NCBI GenBank assembly: GCA_009746045.1
Contig: RPFO01000059.1
Coordinates: forward strand, 2,117,716 to 2,181,715
DNA: 64,000 nucleotides
Source of the DNA: Mesostigma viride
Lineage: Eukaryota; Streptophyta; Mesostigmatophyceae; Mesostigmatales; Mesostigmataceae
Direction: 5' to 3'
Part shown: positions 1-10,225 of the stretch, piece after piece
Layout: every line of letters begins with the position of its first letter
Position numbering within the stretch: the stretch's first letter is position 1
Translations under genes and position numbers: made by a program
Notes under the pieces: generated by a model
The model's database searches: none
The model's input: only the letters and a program-made list of their open reading frames with translations
What the model was told of the DNA's origin: nothing

Positions 1-1951
1 TTATCAACATCACTCCGTTGGGAGTCCATGTAGCACATATCCCTGAGAAGGGGCATATGGCTTTTAATACATCCTAGGCTACTTCATGCAAGGGTGGGAA
101 TGTAAGCTACCCGTGCTCTAGGTGCACCATTAGGCACCCGCACCACCATGCTGTCTCAGGTTCAACCCGCCTAAGGGGGGGATCCTGGCACGGGGGAGGA
201 AGGTCATCATGCATGGCTATACAAGAGCTAGGGCATGGCTTCTCGACAGAGAGCATCTCTCTGCATGGCATAGCATGGCTAAATTCCTAATGCAACATCC
301 ATGGGGGTCCCATTATAGGCATGGCGTGGCTAAATTCTGAAGGCATCATCCATGGGGGCCATTATGGGCGCACATGCGCGTGGGCCACATGCTAGGCTAA
401 GCCTGACTAATCTACACTACTGTTATATATTCCCTAGTCTGAGGTGGCAGGAGGGGCCTGCCAGGGCTTGTGGTCAACGTGGATGACCGCCCCCCTCCAG
501 TATACCGGCTTCCCCCTTGCGCTCTGCTGGAGCTGAAGGTAGGTCGGCCATAGCTCGCGTCGCCGCTGTTGCTGGGCCAGGGTCAAGTCGTCGTCCAGCG
601 TGAAGCGAGTCTCCGAGAGCTTCTTGCGGCATTTAAGGAACGACAGCTTGTCCGCCATGTACTTAAAGGTGAGGAGCACGGGTGCCGGGCCAGCCTTCCC
701 CCGCGCGCGGGGGAGGCGGACAGCCGACATGTCCAGCTCACCAGTGAGTAGCATGGGGGCAAGAATGGCGCGCTTAAATGCCTCAAGAAGGCTCGTGGAG
801 GTCTCACCTGCCTGCTGGTCGAAGTGCTTGACGATGACATTGTGGCTGCGCCGGGCGATGTCGGCTTCCTCGCGAAGGTCGAGGGCTTGTTGCTTGAGTT
901 GTGCCGAGATGGTGGAGGTGGTGGAGGTGGTGTGCTGCTTAAGCAAGTCCGCCCAGGTGGAGGGAGCATCGCCGGCCGGGCCAGCAGGAGCCGGCTGGGC
1001 GGCGATGTCCTTCACCGCCTGGGCGGTGAGGCCGGCGGTGTCATGCAAGCTCTCAAGGGCGTTGGCGGTGGCTTGAAGGCGGTGGTCGAGGTCGAGGAGC
1101 TGGGCTTTGATGTCGGCAGTGGAGGCGGAAATGGCAGTGGAGGTGGAGGCGGCGGCGGTGGAAATGTGAGGAAGTTCAGCAGTCAGCGTGCCGCCGATTG
1201 CTGCTATGTCGGCAGCAAGGGGGGTCACGTGCTGCTGAAAGGCTTCCGTGAGGATGGAACGGAATGCGGGGGCGGAGATGGATGGAGCCCAGATCTCGCC
1301 GTCAGACTTCTGGAGAAGAGAGTTGAGGACGGCGTGTTGGAGTTGGGGGCGGGGACACCCGAACATCTGGCTGATGTTGTGCCAGCGTCGGCCGTCGGTG
1401 ACGAGGAGGCGTCCAGTGGCGTGGAGATGGAGGCACAGGTCGTAAAGCGAGGCGTAGTCCCCGTAGAAGATGTGATGCATAGCATCACTCGGAGAAATGG
1501 TGGTTCAGTCGTAATCATCGACCTGGAAAGGTTGGGGCCGAAAGCGCGGTTCCGAGAAGTGTGTTTCCGCCCAGCGTGGCCCTCCAGTTTTGTCGGCGGG
1601 GCGGGCGCGTTTAGGGTCAGGCGATGCCGATGGCGAGGCATTGAGGCCGGGAGGTTGCTGGGTGACCACCCGAGTGCACGACTAGTGTCACCGCTGCCTG
1701 CCGGATCTGGCGAAGCGGCAGCCTCAGCTGCCGCATTGTCGAAGGCGAGCGCATCCGCCAAACTGCGTTGCGTCGACGGGCGTTTGCTCGTCATATATTG
1801 CGTTTTAGATTCGGAAAATTATATCAGCATGTGCGTCTTAGAAAGACGAAGCGATAGTGATATTCACGACTAAATTCGGTGCTCAAACGTGAAAGTTATG
1901 AGCTCCGACAGCCATGGCTACCTCGTGGCTCGTGGCTCGTGGCTCGTGGCT
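1..1951 (-). mobile_element. ORF1-only LINE-like element, copy 1
   Basis: Read on the minus strand, the element starts near 1951 with AGCCACG tandem repeats, carries a single ORF1-type gene and a roughly 430-bp 3' UTR, and ends at the window edge with a hairpin (ACTCCGTTGGGAGT at 12-25). Copy 2 (43143-45098 plus 55365-55418) has the same two ends and about the same 2-kb length. No reverse transcriptase lies between the ends in either copy. The family therefore looks like a non-autonomous LINE derivative that depends on another element's reverse transcriptase, comparable to mammalian HAL1. The 3' tail lies at or beyond the left edge of the window. Confidence 0.75.
434..1794 (-). pseudogene. 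L1 ORF1p-like RNA-binding protein, frameshifted (copy 1)
   Basis: The N-terminus (MTSKRPSTQRSL) reads from 1794. The frame changes near 1490, and the rest (MHHIFYGDYASLYDL... to 434) is open for 348 residues. The order is a low-complexity Ser/Ala/Pro N-terminus, a helical middle, an RRM-like segment (HNVIVKHFD ... APVLLTF) and a C-terminal block (KKLSETRFTLDDDLT ... RRRELWPTYLQL) that matches the L1 ORF1p C-terminal domain pattern (RKxLk..iflneDLT..qq..R..L). The family role is an RNA chaperone that coats the element's RNA. Copies 2, 3 and 4 encode the same protein. The frame break suggests this copy is inactive. Confidence 0.7.
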
Positions 1952-2585
1952 GAACGTAAGGGGAGAGTGTAAAACACACCTGCTCTTGTTCTGCATGGCA
2001 GTCCAAAGAAGCCCTGGAGAGAGAGTAGATGCGGTATTCAAACTGGGCTGGGACCAGTAGGTCATCCAGCAACATCTGTACGTAGTTCGTGACATGTTTC
2101 CCTACCCTTTTGGGAATGCCCTTGGGGCCAGTCCAGGTCAGAATGTGCCGCCCTGGCTGGCCAAGCCGCTGGGGGCCTGCCAGACCAAGGGCGGTGTCGA
2201 ACTGGCTGGTGCGAGCAAGGTGTCCTACAAATGCTATCCTACGCTGTCTAATCTCGTCCGAAATGCGAGGCATGCCCTGATACGAAGACTCTAATGACGG
2301 GCGCTTGGAAAACCCTACGTTCATGACCTGTCGGAGCATCCTGTAAACTGTGCCGTTTAGCTTAATTAGCTGCCAGTGTGGGTGTGAGTGTCCACGCCTC
2401 GGCGCCATACATGAGCACCGTGAGGACGAGGACCTTGAAGAGCATGCGCTTGCGGTGCTCGCCCAGGCCCTTGGAGCGCCAGTAGGTGTTGAGCGAACGG
2501 AGCCTGGCCCAGGCCAGGCCGATGCGGGTGTTCATGTCGTCGGCGGTGTCAGGGAGCCAGCTCCCTAACAGTTGTTGCATGCCAT
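1952..2585 (-). pseudogene. LINE ORF2 C-terminal remnant
   Basis: Minus-strand frames give LLGSWLPDTADDMNTRIG and MYGAEAWTL (2362-2580). A second frame (from about 2408 to 1950) continues with an RRIAFVGHLART motif. These are the segments that follow the reverse transcriptase in many LINE ORF2 proteins. The same LGSWLP..DDM.TRIG block occurs in the longer copy at 13720-15690, so both belong to one family. Frameshifted and truncated at both ends; its left end abuts the 5' end of copy 1. Confidence 0.6.
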
Positions 2586-3656
2586 GCGTGATGTAATTTT
2601 ACAAAACTATGCATGTGCACCAGTGGAAAATCGACGTTATAAAAATTTAAATAGAAAAACTGCCATTATTCACTGTCAACCAATTCAGAAAATAAAGTGG
2701 CGCTAAGAGTTGGTAACATCAGCCTTGACGTACCGGACAGCTACAGGTGTCAAAGTGGTGCGAAGGCATTTTTGCAACTGTGCTTTGCGGTCCGGATCAC
2801 AACCTTCTGGTGACGACACAAAGAGCATTCTCCCTTGAAAGACTGAATCAGAAGCTGGCAGAAATCTGCACTCTCGCACAACGCGAATAATTGAATAACG
2901 TAATCAGGTACATGGTATAGACCACACCTGCAGAACTTGCTCGAACAAGGGCAAAGGATGAATGTCAGTGCCCCTCGCATGAAGCACTAGGAAATGCACT
3001 GCGACCAGCTATCTGTTACAGTAAAATGTATGCAGGCATGGTGCCTACAAATGTGGGCCTTCCCTTTCAGGCCACCTCCAAGTGCTCCGGCTTGGAAAGC
3101 GTTATAGGATGGGGTATGCTTCCGGTTGCGGGTGGCTACCAGAAAAATGCACCATGGGTGGAAGCACTCCAGTGAAACTGCTGGTGGCGTGCTGGTGGCT
3201 GCCCCGTGGACATGCCCTGCATGCGAGGATTTGGGAGGTTTAACCCGAGACGGCCCTGTGCCCCAAGCGCAGAGGCATCACATGCGCACAACCGCACACG
3301 CAGGCAAACGAGCTTGCAGAAGCAAGGGCATTCTGCCCCGCCACACAACATGCTTTACACCCAGGGGTTCACGTCCTGGCCACCAGGCATGGGACTGCCG
3401 TTCCGATACCCAATCCATCATTGCTTGGCTTTTGCCGGATCCTGGCAGGAAGAGATGCTGTGCCGCTTCGTCACCTCATCAGCTGCAGGCCGACAGTCAG
3501 ATCCACGACCAGGTCGACAGGTAAGCAGATTCCCTGTCAGGTCTGGGCCGTGTTTCTACAGGAGCGGCTGCATCGCTGCGTTCGCTACAACAAGATCCGA
3601 AATCATCCCCTGGGCCTTTCCAAGTCGCAGTGGTACAACCGGGCCCAGCGTGGCGC
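2586..3656. other. No gene recognised; downstream flank of threonine deaminase
   Basis: Only short, compositionally unremarkable reading frames occur here. The stretch just below 3657 probably includes the deaminase 3' UTR. No transposon end was recognised. Confidence 0.4.
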
Positions 3657-5675
3657 CTACAAGAAGAGCTGCAGCGCCGCGTTATCCGACTCGTCCGCAA
3701 ACGAGTATCCAGACAACCCCTCCACCGCCGCGCGCAGCTCGCCCATCTCTCCCGCGCCCATCTCCAGCCCCAGCAGTATGTTGGCGATGGTCTCCCCCGT
3801 CGCGCGGTAGTGGAAGAGCGTGATATTCCAGCGCGGCGACACCGCGTTGAGGAACCGCATGAGTGCGCCCGGACGCTCGGGGAACTCCACGCGCAATATG
3901 CGCTCGGCCCGCGGCTTGCTCGCCGGCTTGCCGCCCGCCAGGTGGCGCAGGTGCATCTTGGCGATGCTGTTCTGCGTCACGTCCACCGTGGGCATGCCAG
4001 CCTCGGTCAGCTTGGACATCAACCCGCCCACGTCGGCCACGTTGGTCAGCCCCACACTGTAGAAGATGTGCGCGTCGTCGCTGGGGCCCATGTAGCGGTA
4101 CTTGAACTCGGTGATGGTCAGGTAGCCCACGATGCCCGCAAACTCCTTGAACGCGCCGGGCGTCTCCTTAATCGTCGTGACCAGCATCGCCTCCTTCTTC
4201 AAGCCGACATCTGCCAGCTGGCTGACCATGCGCAGACGGTCAAAGTTCATGTTGGCGCCCGACGCGACCGCCACGAGCGTCTCCCCCGCCTTGAGCGCGT
4301 GCTTCTCCGCGTACGCCTTGGCGCCCGCGATGGACAGCGCGCCGGCCGGCTCCAGTATCCCCCGCTTCTCCTCGAAGAAGAACTTAACGGCGGCGCAGAT
4401 CTCGTCCACGTCCACCTGGATGACGCCGTCGACCAGCTGGCGCGCGAGGCGGAAGGTCTCCACGCCCACCGTGCGCACGGCGACGCCGTCCGCAAATCCG
4501 CCTACCTGCTGCAGCTCGGCGCGGTGGCCGCGCAGCATGGACAGAGCCATGGCGTTGGCATCGCTCGGCTCAACGCCGATCACGCGGATGTCCGGGCGGA
4601 GCGCCTTGATGTACGCGGCGATGCCTGCGATGAGGCCGCCGCCGCCCACGGGGACAAACACGGCGTGGATGGGCGCCGAGTGCTGGCGTAGGATCTCCAT
4701 CCCGACGGTGCCTTGGCCCGCGATAACGTCCGGGTCGTCAAAGGGGGGGATGAACGTCCAGCCTTCCTCGGCCGCCTTGCTCTTGGCCCACGCCTGGCAC
4801 GCGTCGTACGTGTCGCCCACCAGGACGACCTTGGCGCCCAGTCGTCGCACACTGTCGACTTTAATGCTGGGTGTGGTCACAGGCATTGCGATGACGGCGT
4901 TGCACTTGAGGTGCGCCGCGGACATGGCCACTCCCTGCGCGTGGTTGCCGGCCGAGGAGCAGATCACGCCGCGCGCGAGCTGGTCGGGCGTCATGTTGGC
5001 CATCTTGTTGTACGCGCCACGCAGCTTGAACGAGAACACGGGCTGCATGTCCTCGCGCTTGAGCAGCAGGTTCACGCCCAGCCGAGCGGACAGCCGCGGA
5101 GCCTTCTCCAGGGGGGTCTCGATCGCTAGGTCGTACACACGTGACGTCAGTATCCGGCGCAGGTAGCCTGTCAGCGTGACGCTCTCGTCCATGTCGTCGC
5201 TGGAGCCGGGAGGGAGTTCCGTCAGGTCGCTGATGCCTCCGACGACACCGGAAGGCAGCACAAGATCCGTGGGCATGGCGGGCCGGGTCGGGGTCATGGT
5301 CGGCATCAGAGGGCCATGGACTCCCGGTCGTCCAAGATCGCCAGGCATTCTAGGCGGAGGGGGCGGGCTGACCTTGTGAACTGGATCGGCCTGGCTTACT
5401 GCATTCGAGGGGGTAGCGACTGGTGATGGCGGGGATGAGGATGTAGGGAGAGCCACCGCCGATACGGCGGGAAGGGTCGCCCCGTGCCTTCTGGAACTAT
5501 GCCTCAGTGTGACTCGAGACCGCGCGATAACGTTCCCAGTGCGGCCATTTCTAAGGCCATCCAGGGAATGCCGCTGAATGCTTCCCACAGCAGCGGTCGA
5601 TGGAGTATTGGCGCGTAAAGGCAGGGTCGCAGCGGGGCTCGAGAGGCACGCAAGAAAGCAGGTTTCCATTTTCAA
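3657..5675 (-). CDS. ilvA: Threonine deaminase (dehydratase), probably organelle-targeted
   Basis: PLP enzyme converting L-threonine to 2-oxobutanoate and ammonia, the first committed step of isoleucine synthesis. It is a single intronless frame of 672 residues. Residues 1 to about 160 form a Ser/Arg/Pro-rich extension absent from bacterial enzymes and consistent with a plastid or mitochondrial transit peptide (inference). The catalytic domain follows (about 165-485): the PLP lysine is K217 in SFKLRGAYNKM, the substrate loop is SSAGNHAQG (240-248), and the phosphate-binding loop is GGGG at 344-347. Two ACT-like regulatory repeats (about 495-580 and 590-672, FPERPGAL) predict feedback control by isoleucine and valine. 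The ATG at 5675 is the first in frame. The gene is divergent from the mS23-like gene about 1 kb away. Confidence 0.95.
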   Translation of the reverse strand: MKMETCFLACLSSPAATLPLRANTPSTAAVGSIQRHSLDGLRNGRTGNVIARSRVTLRHSSRRHGATLPAVSAVALPTSSSPPSPVATPSNAVSQADPVHKVSPPPPPRMPGDLGRPGVHGPLMPTMTPTRPAMPTDLVLPSGVVGGISDLTELPPGSSDDMDESVTLTGYLRRILTSRVYDLAIETPLEKAPRLSARLGVNLLLKREDMQPVFSFKLRGAYNKMANMTPDQLARGVICSSAGNHAQGVAMSAAHLKCNAVIAMPVTTPSIKVDSVRRLGAKVVLVGDTYDACQAWAKSKAAEEGWTFIPPFDDPDVIAGQGTVGMEILRQHSAPIHAVFVPVGGGGLIAGIAAYIKALRPDIRVIGVEPSDANAMALSMLRGHRAELQQVGGFADGVAVRTVGVETFRLARQLVDGVIQVDVDEICAAVKFFFEEKRGILEPAGALSIAGAKAYAEKHALKAGETLVAVASGANMNFDRLRMVSQLADVGLKKEAMLVTTIKETPGAFKEFAGIVGYLTITEFKYRYMGPSDDAHIFYSVGLTNVADVGGLMSKLTEAGMPTVDVTQNSIAKMHLRHLAGGKPASKPRAERILRVEFPERPGALMRFLNAVSPRWNITLFHYRATGETIANILLGLEMGAGEMGELRAAVEGLSGYSFADESDNAALQLFL

Positions 5676-6708
5676 TTTAACTCAGAAACTATTGACAGCT
5701 ACGCGTAAAATGTCATCCCAGTCGCGCGTATACCCTGACGAATCGTCAAGTCGGCATCATAACGACGCACGTCTAAACATTGTTTCCGATCACAAGCTAA
5801 ATTGCTTACGCTGTAGACCACGCAATTGTAACCTCCTTTCTTGCAACAAATGCAACCGCCTTCTTCTCCGGCGTGGCGATAGAAATAGTGCACGCGGATC
5901 CTCGCCTGCCTGGCCGGTCGCCACTACCGGCTGATATGGCTGCCTTCGACGTTGGCATGCGCGCAACGCTGACCTGGTAATCGGGTGTCGACTGCCCGGA
6001 GTGCCCGCGTGTACGCACATGAGCACTCATGACTCATGAGCAATGTGCGCGCACACTGCTCGCGTTGCGGGATATGTACGGTATGCCAAGCTATCTCTTG
6101 CCCATTGCCTTGCTCTGTAGTAGTTGGTGCTTAGCTGCAGTGCGATGCCTACGAACGGCTTTAGTTCAGAGCTTGGGCCCGCCAGCCTGCCCCGCGCCAG
6201 ACTCGGGAACGACTCTGCCCATGTGCGGCGTGGGCAACAACAACAACAACAACAACAACAAACAACAACAGACTCGGGAACGACTCAAGACGGGCGTTAC
6301 GACTTGACGTCGTCTGAGTCTCCGTATATTTAGTACTTGAGGAATACTTCTTTGATATTATTTGCAACATGCCGTATGACTAGTTGACTACGTCTTGCTC
6401 AGTGCCTCAGTGATGAGCGAGCGGAACGCAGCATAAGGGCCCGGCCTCGGGACTTGCGGACTCGCAGTGCGGACACAAGCTATGGGGTCGCATCAATGCA
6501 GTCCGCGTGCTTGCTCGTCCACGTGGCTTATAAAATGATTTCTGCCAGAGCTCCCTTGTAAGAAGGATATGTTTGTTATTTTAAAAAGCAAAAAGGGAAT
6601 ATTGCCGCTCTTTTTCGCAGAACAGCTTCAAGTGATGAAGCGTGGCTAGGGCCAATATCCAAATAAACGCGCTGGAAATAGCATTTCCCTCCTTGACGAC
6701 TAGTTAGA
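5676..6708. promoter_or_regulatory. Divergent intergenic region between ilvA and the mS23-like gene
   Basis: About 1 kb holding both 5' UTRs and the promoters of two divergent genes. No TATA box stands out. Small reading frames inside have no recognisable similarity. It contains a (CAA)n insert flanked by a direct repeat, listed separately. Confidence 0.4.
6199..6286 (+). repeat. 54-bp insert with (CAA)n tail between 17-bp direct repeats
   Basis: AGACTCGGGAACGACTC occurs at 6199-6215 and again at 6270-6286. The 54 bases between them are a short unique segment followed by about 10 CAA units. This has the form of a tiny target-primed insertion with its target duplication, although replication slippage could also duplicate the 17-mer. 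Confidence 0.5.
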
Positions 6709-7672
6709 ATGAAAAAAATTCTTCCTATGCGGGGGACACCCGCGTTACAGCGTGCAACGCAGTTGGTGAAAAGTGGAGCAGTAAGGCCACCGGATTGGTA
6801 TACCATCATTTCCAAAAATCCCCCCATACCAGTGCTAGATGCCGGGCGTAAGACTCAACACAGGCAAGAGCCCATGGATCGCGTCATCCAGATGATAGCA
6901 CACTACCGCCCCGACCTGGCCACCATCCCTGTGGACCCTACCGGGAGCAAAGGCGTCCACATTGTGCACCGAATAGCAGCAAAAGTCATGGAAAGAATGC
7001 TGACGAACAGCGAGAAGGCCAACAAGGCTTTTAGAAAGGTGGAGGTACGGTATCACTTGTGTCTGTTAGAACCGTTGTCTATGCCGCGCTTTGTTTTGTA
7101 TTAAGTCGTGCATCATGTGAAGTCCATTCTGGCATTGTAGTAGAAGGCGTGTTCTTATGCTTTCGGCTTGCATGCCATGCGCGCTCCTTCAGGAAGAGAT
7201 GCGGGACGACATCGTGTTGGCGATCCGTCGCGACTTCGAGGAGGTGCTGGGCCCGCTGCGGCGGGACCTGCCGTTCAGTGAGGCCGTCAAGTACGAGCTG
7301 GCCAAGCAGGACGAGATCACCATCCGCCGCACGCTAGCCAAGAAGCAGGGCCTGCGGCTGCTGAGCCCCCAGGAGTACCTGTCGGTCATCTCGCAGCGGG
7401 AGGCGGCCAAGGATGGTGTGGCGGACGGCAAGGGCAAGGTGCCGGACGGCAGTGACGAGGAGGAGGAGGACCCGGCGTTCTGGAACACGGGCTTCAAGGA
7501 GAGCTACGACCGGCTGCTGCGCGACCAGAAGCGCCGCGCGCTGGAGGAGGGCTCGCGCTACCTGGGGCTGGGCACACAGGACAGCTTGTTCGCGCGTGAC
7601 AAGGAGGGCGGGCATCCTAAGAGGGGAGGCCTGCTGGGGCTGCTACCGGATAGTAGCGCGGCGGGACGCTAG
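6709..7672 (+). CDS. Probable mitochondrial small-subunit ribosomal protein mS23 (MRP-S23/Rsm25-like)
   Basis: Two exons, 6709-7044 and 7193-7672, join in phase around a 148-bp intron (GTACGG ... CTTCAG) to give 271 residues. The N-terminal 35 residues (RATQLVKSGAVRPPDWYTII) match the pattern seen in mS23/Rsm25, a helix with a leucine/glycine turn and then pPxWY. The middle is helical and basic. The C-terminus has an acidic run (SDEEEEDPAFWNTGF) and a basic helix. In the family this is a structural protein of the mitoribosomal small subunit. I am sure it is a real gene, because phase and coding character hold across the splice; the family name rests on the N-terminus only. ATG at 6709 follows no other in-frame ATG nearby. 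Confidence 0.6.
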
Positions 7673-8520
7673 AAGAAGTCATGTGGCGACGGTGCTCGTG
7701 GCCGCATCCTGTGTGTGGGCTACGGAGGGGCTAGGGTGGACACGGTGATGGCCTGCGACTTGTCACCCCTGGACTATTGCTGCTACGGATGGGTACAGCC
7801 TTGCAAGGCCAGCCCACCCCCCGGATCTCCCGCGCCCGGTTCATGGCATGTTCACCGTGCACACTTGAAGGGCTGACAGGGTGGGTGGTCATCACAGCCA
7901 CGGGTGTGCCGGCTGCTATTTAGCCCCTCCGGCAAAGTGCCACGCCTGGGTGCCCCCTACGCGTGGCTCACGGCAGTGTGGGGCATGCCGTGATTGGATC
8001 GCCATCACTGTGCCCTCAGGAATGGCTGGCAAGCTGGCGTGCGGGGGAATAGGTGCGCGCGTCGGTGGTTGCCGTGAGACAACGTGGGGCCACCATAGCG
8101 TGGCCCACGCACACCGTCGCACATTTTTTGCAGTATGGTGGACAACCGTGCAGTGTGTGGGCGCCATGTGGCAGCGGTTGGTCCACGGTGAGAAGGGACA
8201 CGGGCGCAACAACACGGGGATGAGGCACGCCTGCATTCCCGACCAGGGGTGATTCCCCTGTCCTTCTGTAAGGCAAGGGGGCCATCTTGGTATCACTGGC
8301 TGGTCGTCCATGCGCAATAAAACAATTGGGAGGCGGCGGAGGACCCCAGCGCTCATGAGGTGCGCACACGCACATTGCACCGACTCAGGTCCAAAGGGTG
8401 CATCCCCTGCCCTCTGGACGAGCCGCCGTGGATAGGCCCTTGCCCCTTGTTGTTTTCTCAATGCTTCGCGATCCCCCAATGGAGGCGCGTTTTAAATATA
8501 TTATCATGTGCTGAATACTT
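7673..8520. other. No gene recognised; 3' flank of the mS23-like gene
   Basis: Several overlapping reading frames exist on both strands, but their composition is that of GC-rich non-coding DNA and none has recognisable motifs or splice logic. Confidence 0.4.
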
Positions 8521-10225
8521 TAAATGTGATTAATTAATTAATTAATTAATTAAACACGTGCTCCCGTTGGGGAGTCACGGAGCACCGAGGTGCTTTTAAT
8601 CCCTGTGCGTGCACAACAGGAGAAAGGGCAGAGACCCCCAGTCTCCTTCATGCCTAAGGCATGCCACAGCTGCATTCGGGCGCGCTAGCTAAGCGGACAC
8701 GCTAACGATCCGGCAATCTGTGGGTGCAATAAGACCCATGTGAGCATGCATGGCATAACAAGGAGCGTGGGCAAGTAATCTGATCATAGCCAGGACGTAG
8801 CATGGCTGTACTAGGACTAGGCTAAACACTAAGGCTATGGCTGGTTCCATTTTAATTCAGTATGTAGCCAATGTAGATTAGACCGGTAGGAATGTTTGCA
8901 CCCATCCATCCATCCATCCATCCATCCATCCATCGGGGTTAATGCTCCGTGACTCCCCAACGGGAGCACGAGTCTAATTAATTAATTAATTATGGCTGGT
9001 TGTGTACCGTGCGTTAGCGGCACGTGACTAGGTATGTTGGCACAGCTAGGCAGACATTCTAAGCATGGCTGCCAGAGCGGCAGTGACTACCAATGGATAC
9101 AAGCTAGGGCTATTGCTATTCTAGCCCGCTGGGGGCGTCCACATCTTGTGGTTGATCATCAGGTCCCCGCCCCTAAAATGTGATAGGCGTGGACAAGTTG
9201 TTTGAGAGTCTGCTTTCACCACCTACCGGCTATGTGGTATGCATCGTGAGGGTTATACATGGTCCATGAATGTGTTACATTACGTAGTTGAAAGCGTGGG
9301 TGACTCCATGGCCAAAATTATCCCACAATATATACCAAAATGGTGCCACCCACAACGGGGATGCCTCATGTCCTAGACACAAGTGTATCAGGCACTGGTC
9401 CAAATAGCGGCCAGCAACCAAAGGGCAAGGTTCCCTTCTACTCACGAGTATAAAAGTGGCTACACAATATGCTTAATGAGAATACCTCTTGGTAGCTTAG
9501 AACACCCTACAGATCGACACGTACGCATTGCAGAAATAGCTGCCTTACTTAGTACGGCGTAAGTATAGGGCGGTTGTGGGTCAAACCTGGGTATCAAGGA
9601 GACAACCAGCCCCTACACTGGGCCGCGAGCCCTCCCCGAAGGGACTGCGTGACCAATTAATTAATTGATTTAGCAATTGATGCCCCTAAAACCCCTCAGG
9701 CCCCAGGAGATGCCTCTATATTCTCCCGAACGTGCCTATATGAGGCGGCGTCGCAGCATCTGCTTTGTGTCAGCCTACTTGTATCAAGGAGACAACCCCA
9801 TGGGCTTCAGGCATGGCTGCCAACTGAACTGTGAAACATGGAGCTCCAAAACAGGCGGGGGGTCATTGACACACACAACCGGCCTCAGTCCAGGTTGATC
9901 CTACTACGACGTGTCAACACGTACGTACTGCATGATACTACTATTAATTAATTAATTGATTAGACTCGTGCTCCCGTTGGGGAGTCACGGAGCATTAACC
10001 CCGATGGATGGATGGATGGGTGCAAACAGTCCTACCGGTCTAATCTATCTACACTATCGATACTACTATACGACGTGTCAACACATACTCTATCAAATTA
10101 GGAAAGAAAGCTCACAATGTCCTGACTCACGATTGAAAAAAATAAAACTAAATTAATTATAACTAAATTATAACATGACTCCGTTGGGAGATCAACATGG
10201 CTCCGTTGGGGGTAGCACGTATTTC
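8521..10225. repeat. Cluster of LINE 3' ends with TTAA-type tails
   Basis: At least four LINE 3' termini lie here, each a hairpin (CTCCCGTTGGGGAG or ACTCCGTTGGGAG) within about 20 bp of an ATTAATTAATT tail: 8561-8574, 8953-8966 (opposite strand), 9971-9984 and 10178-10191. The second and third are inverted copies of one segment, each with a (CCAT)n/(GGAT)n microsatellite (8903-8935 and 10001-10019). No coding sequence remains. Confidence 0.6.

Noticed and set aside
824-1873. 349-residue plus-strand frame over copy 1
   Set aside because: It is antisense to the ORF1p-like gene; Gly-rich composition comes from the GC-rich opposite strand.
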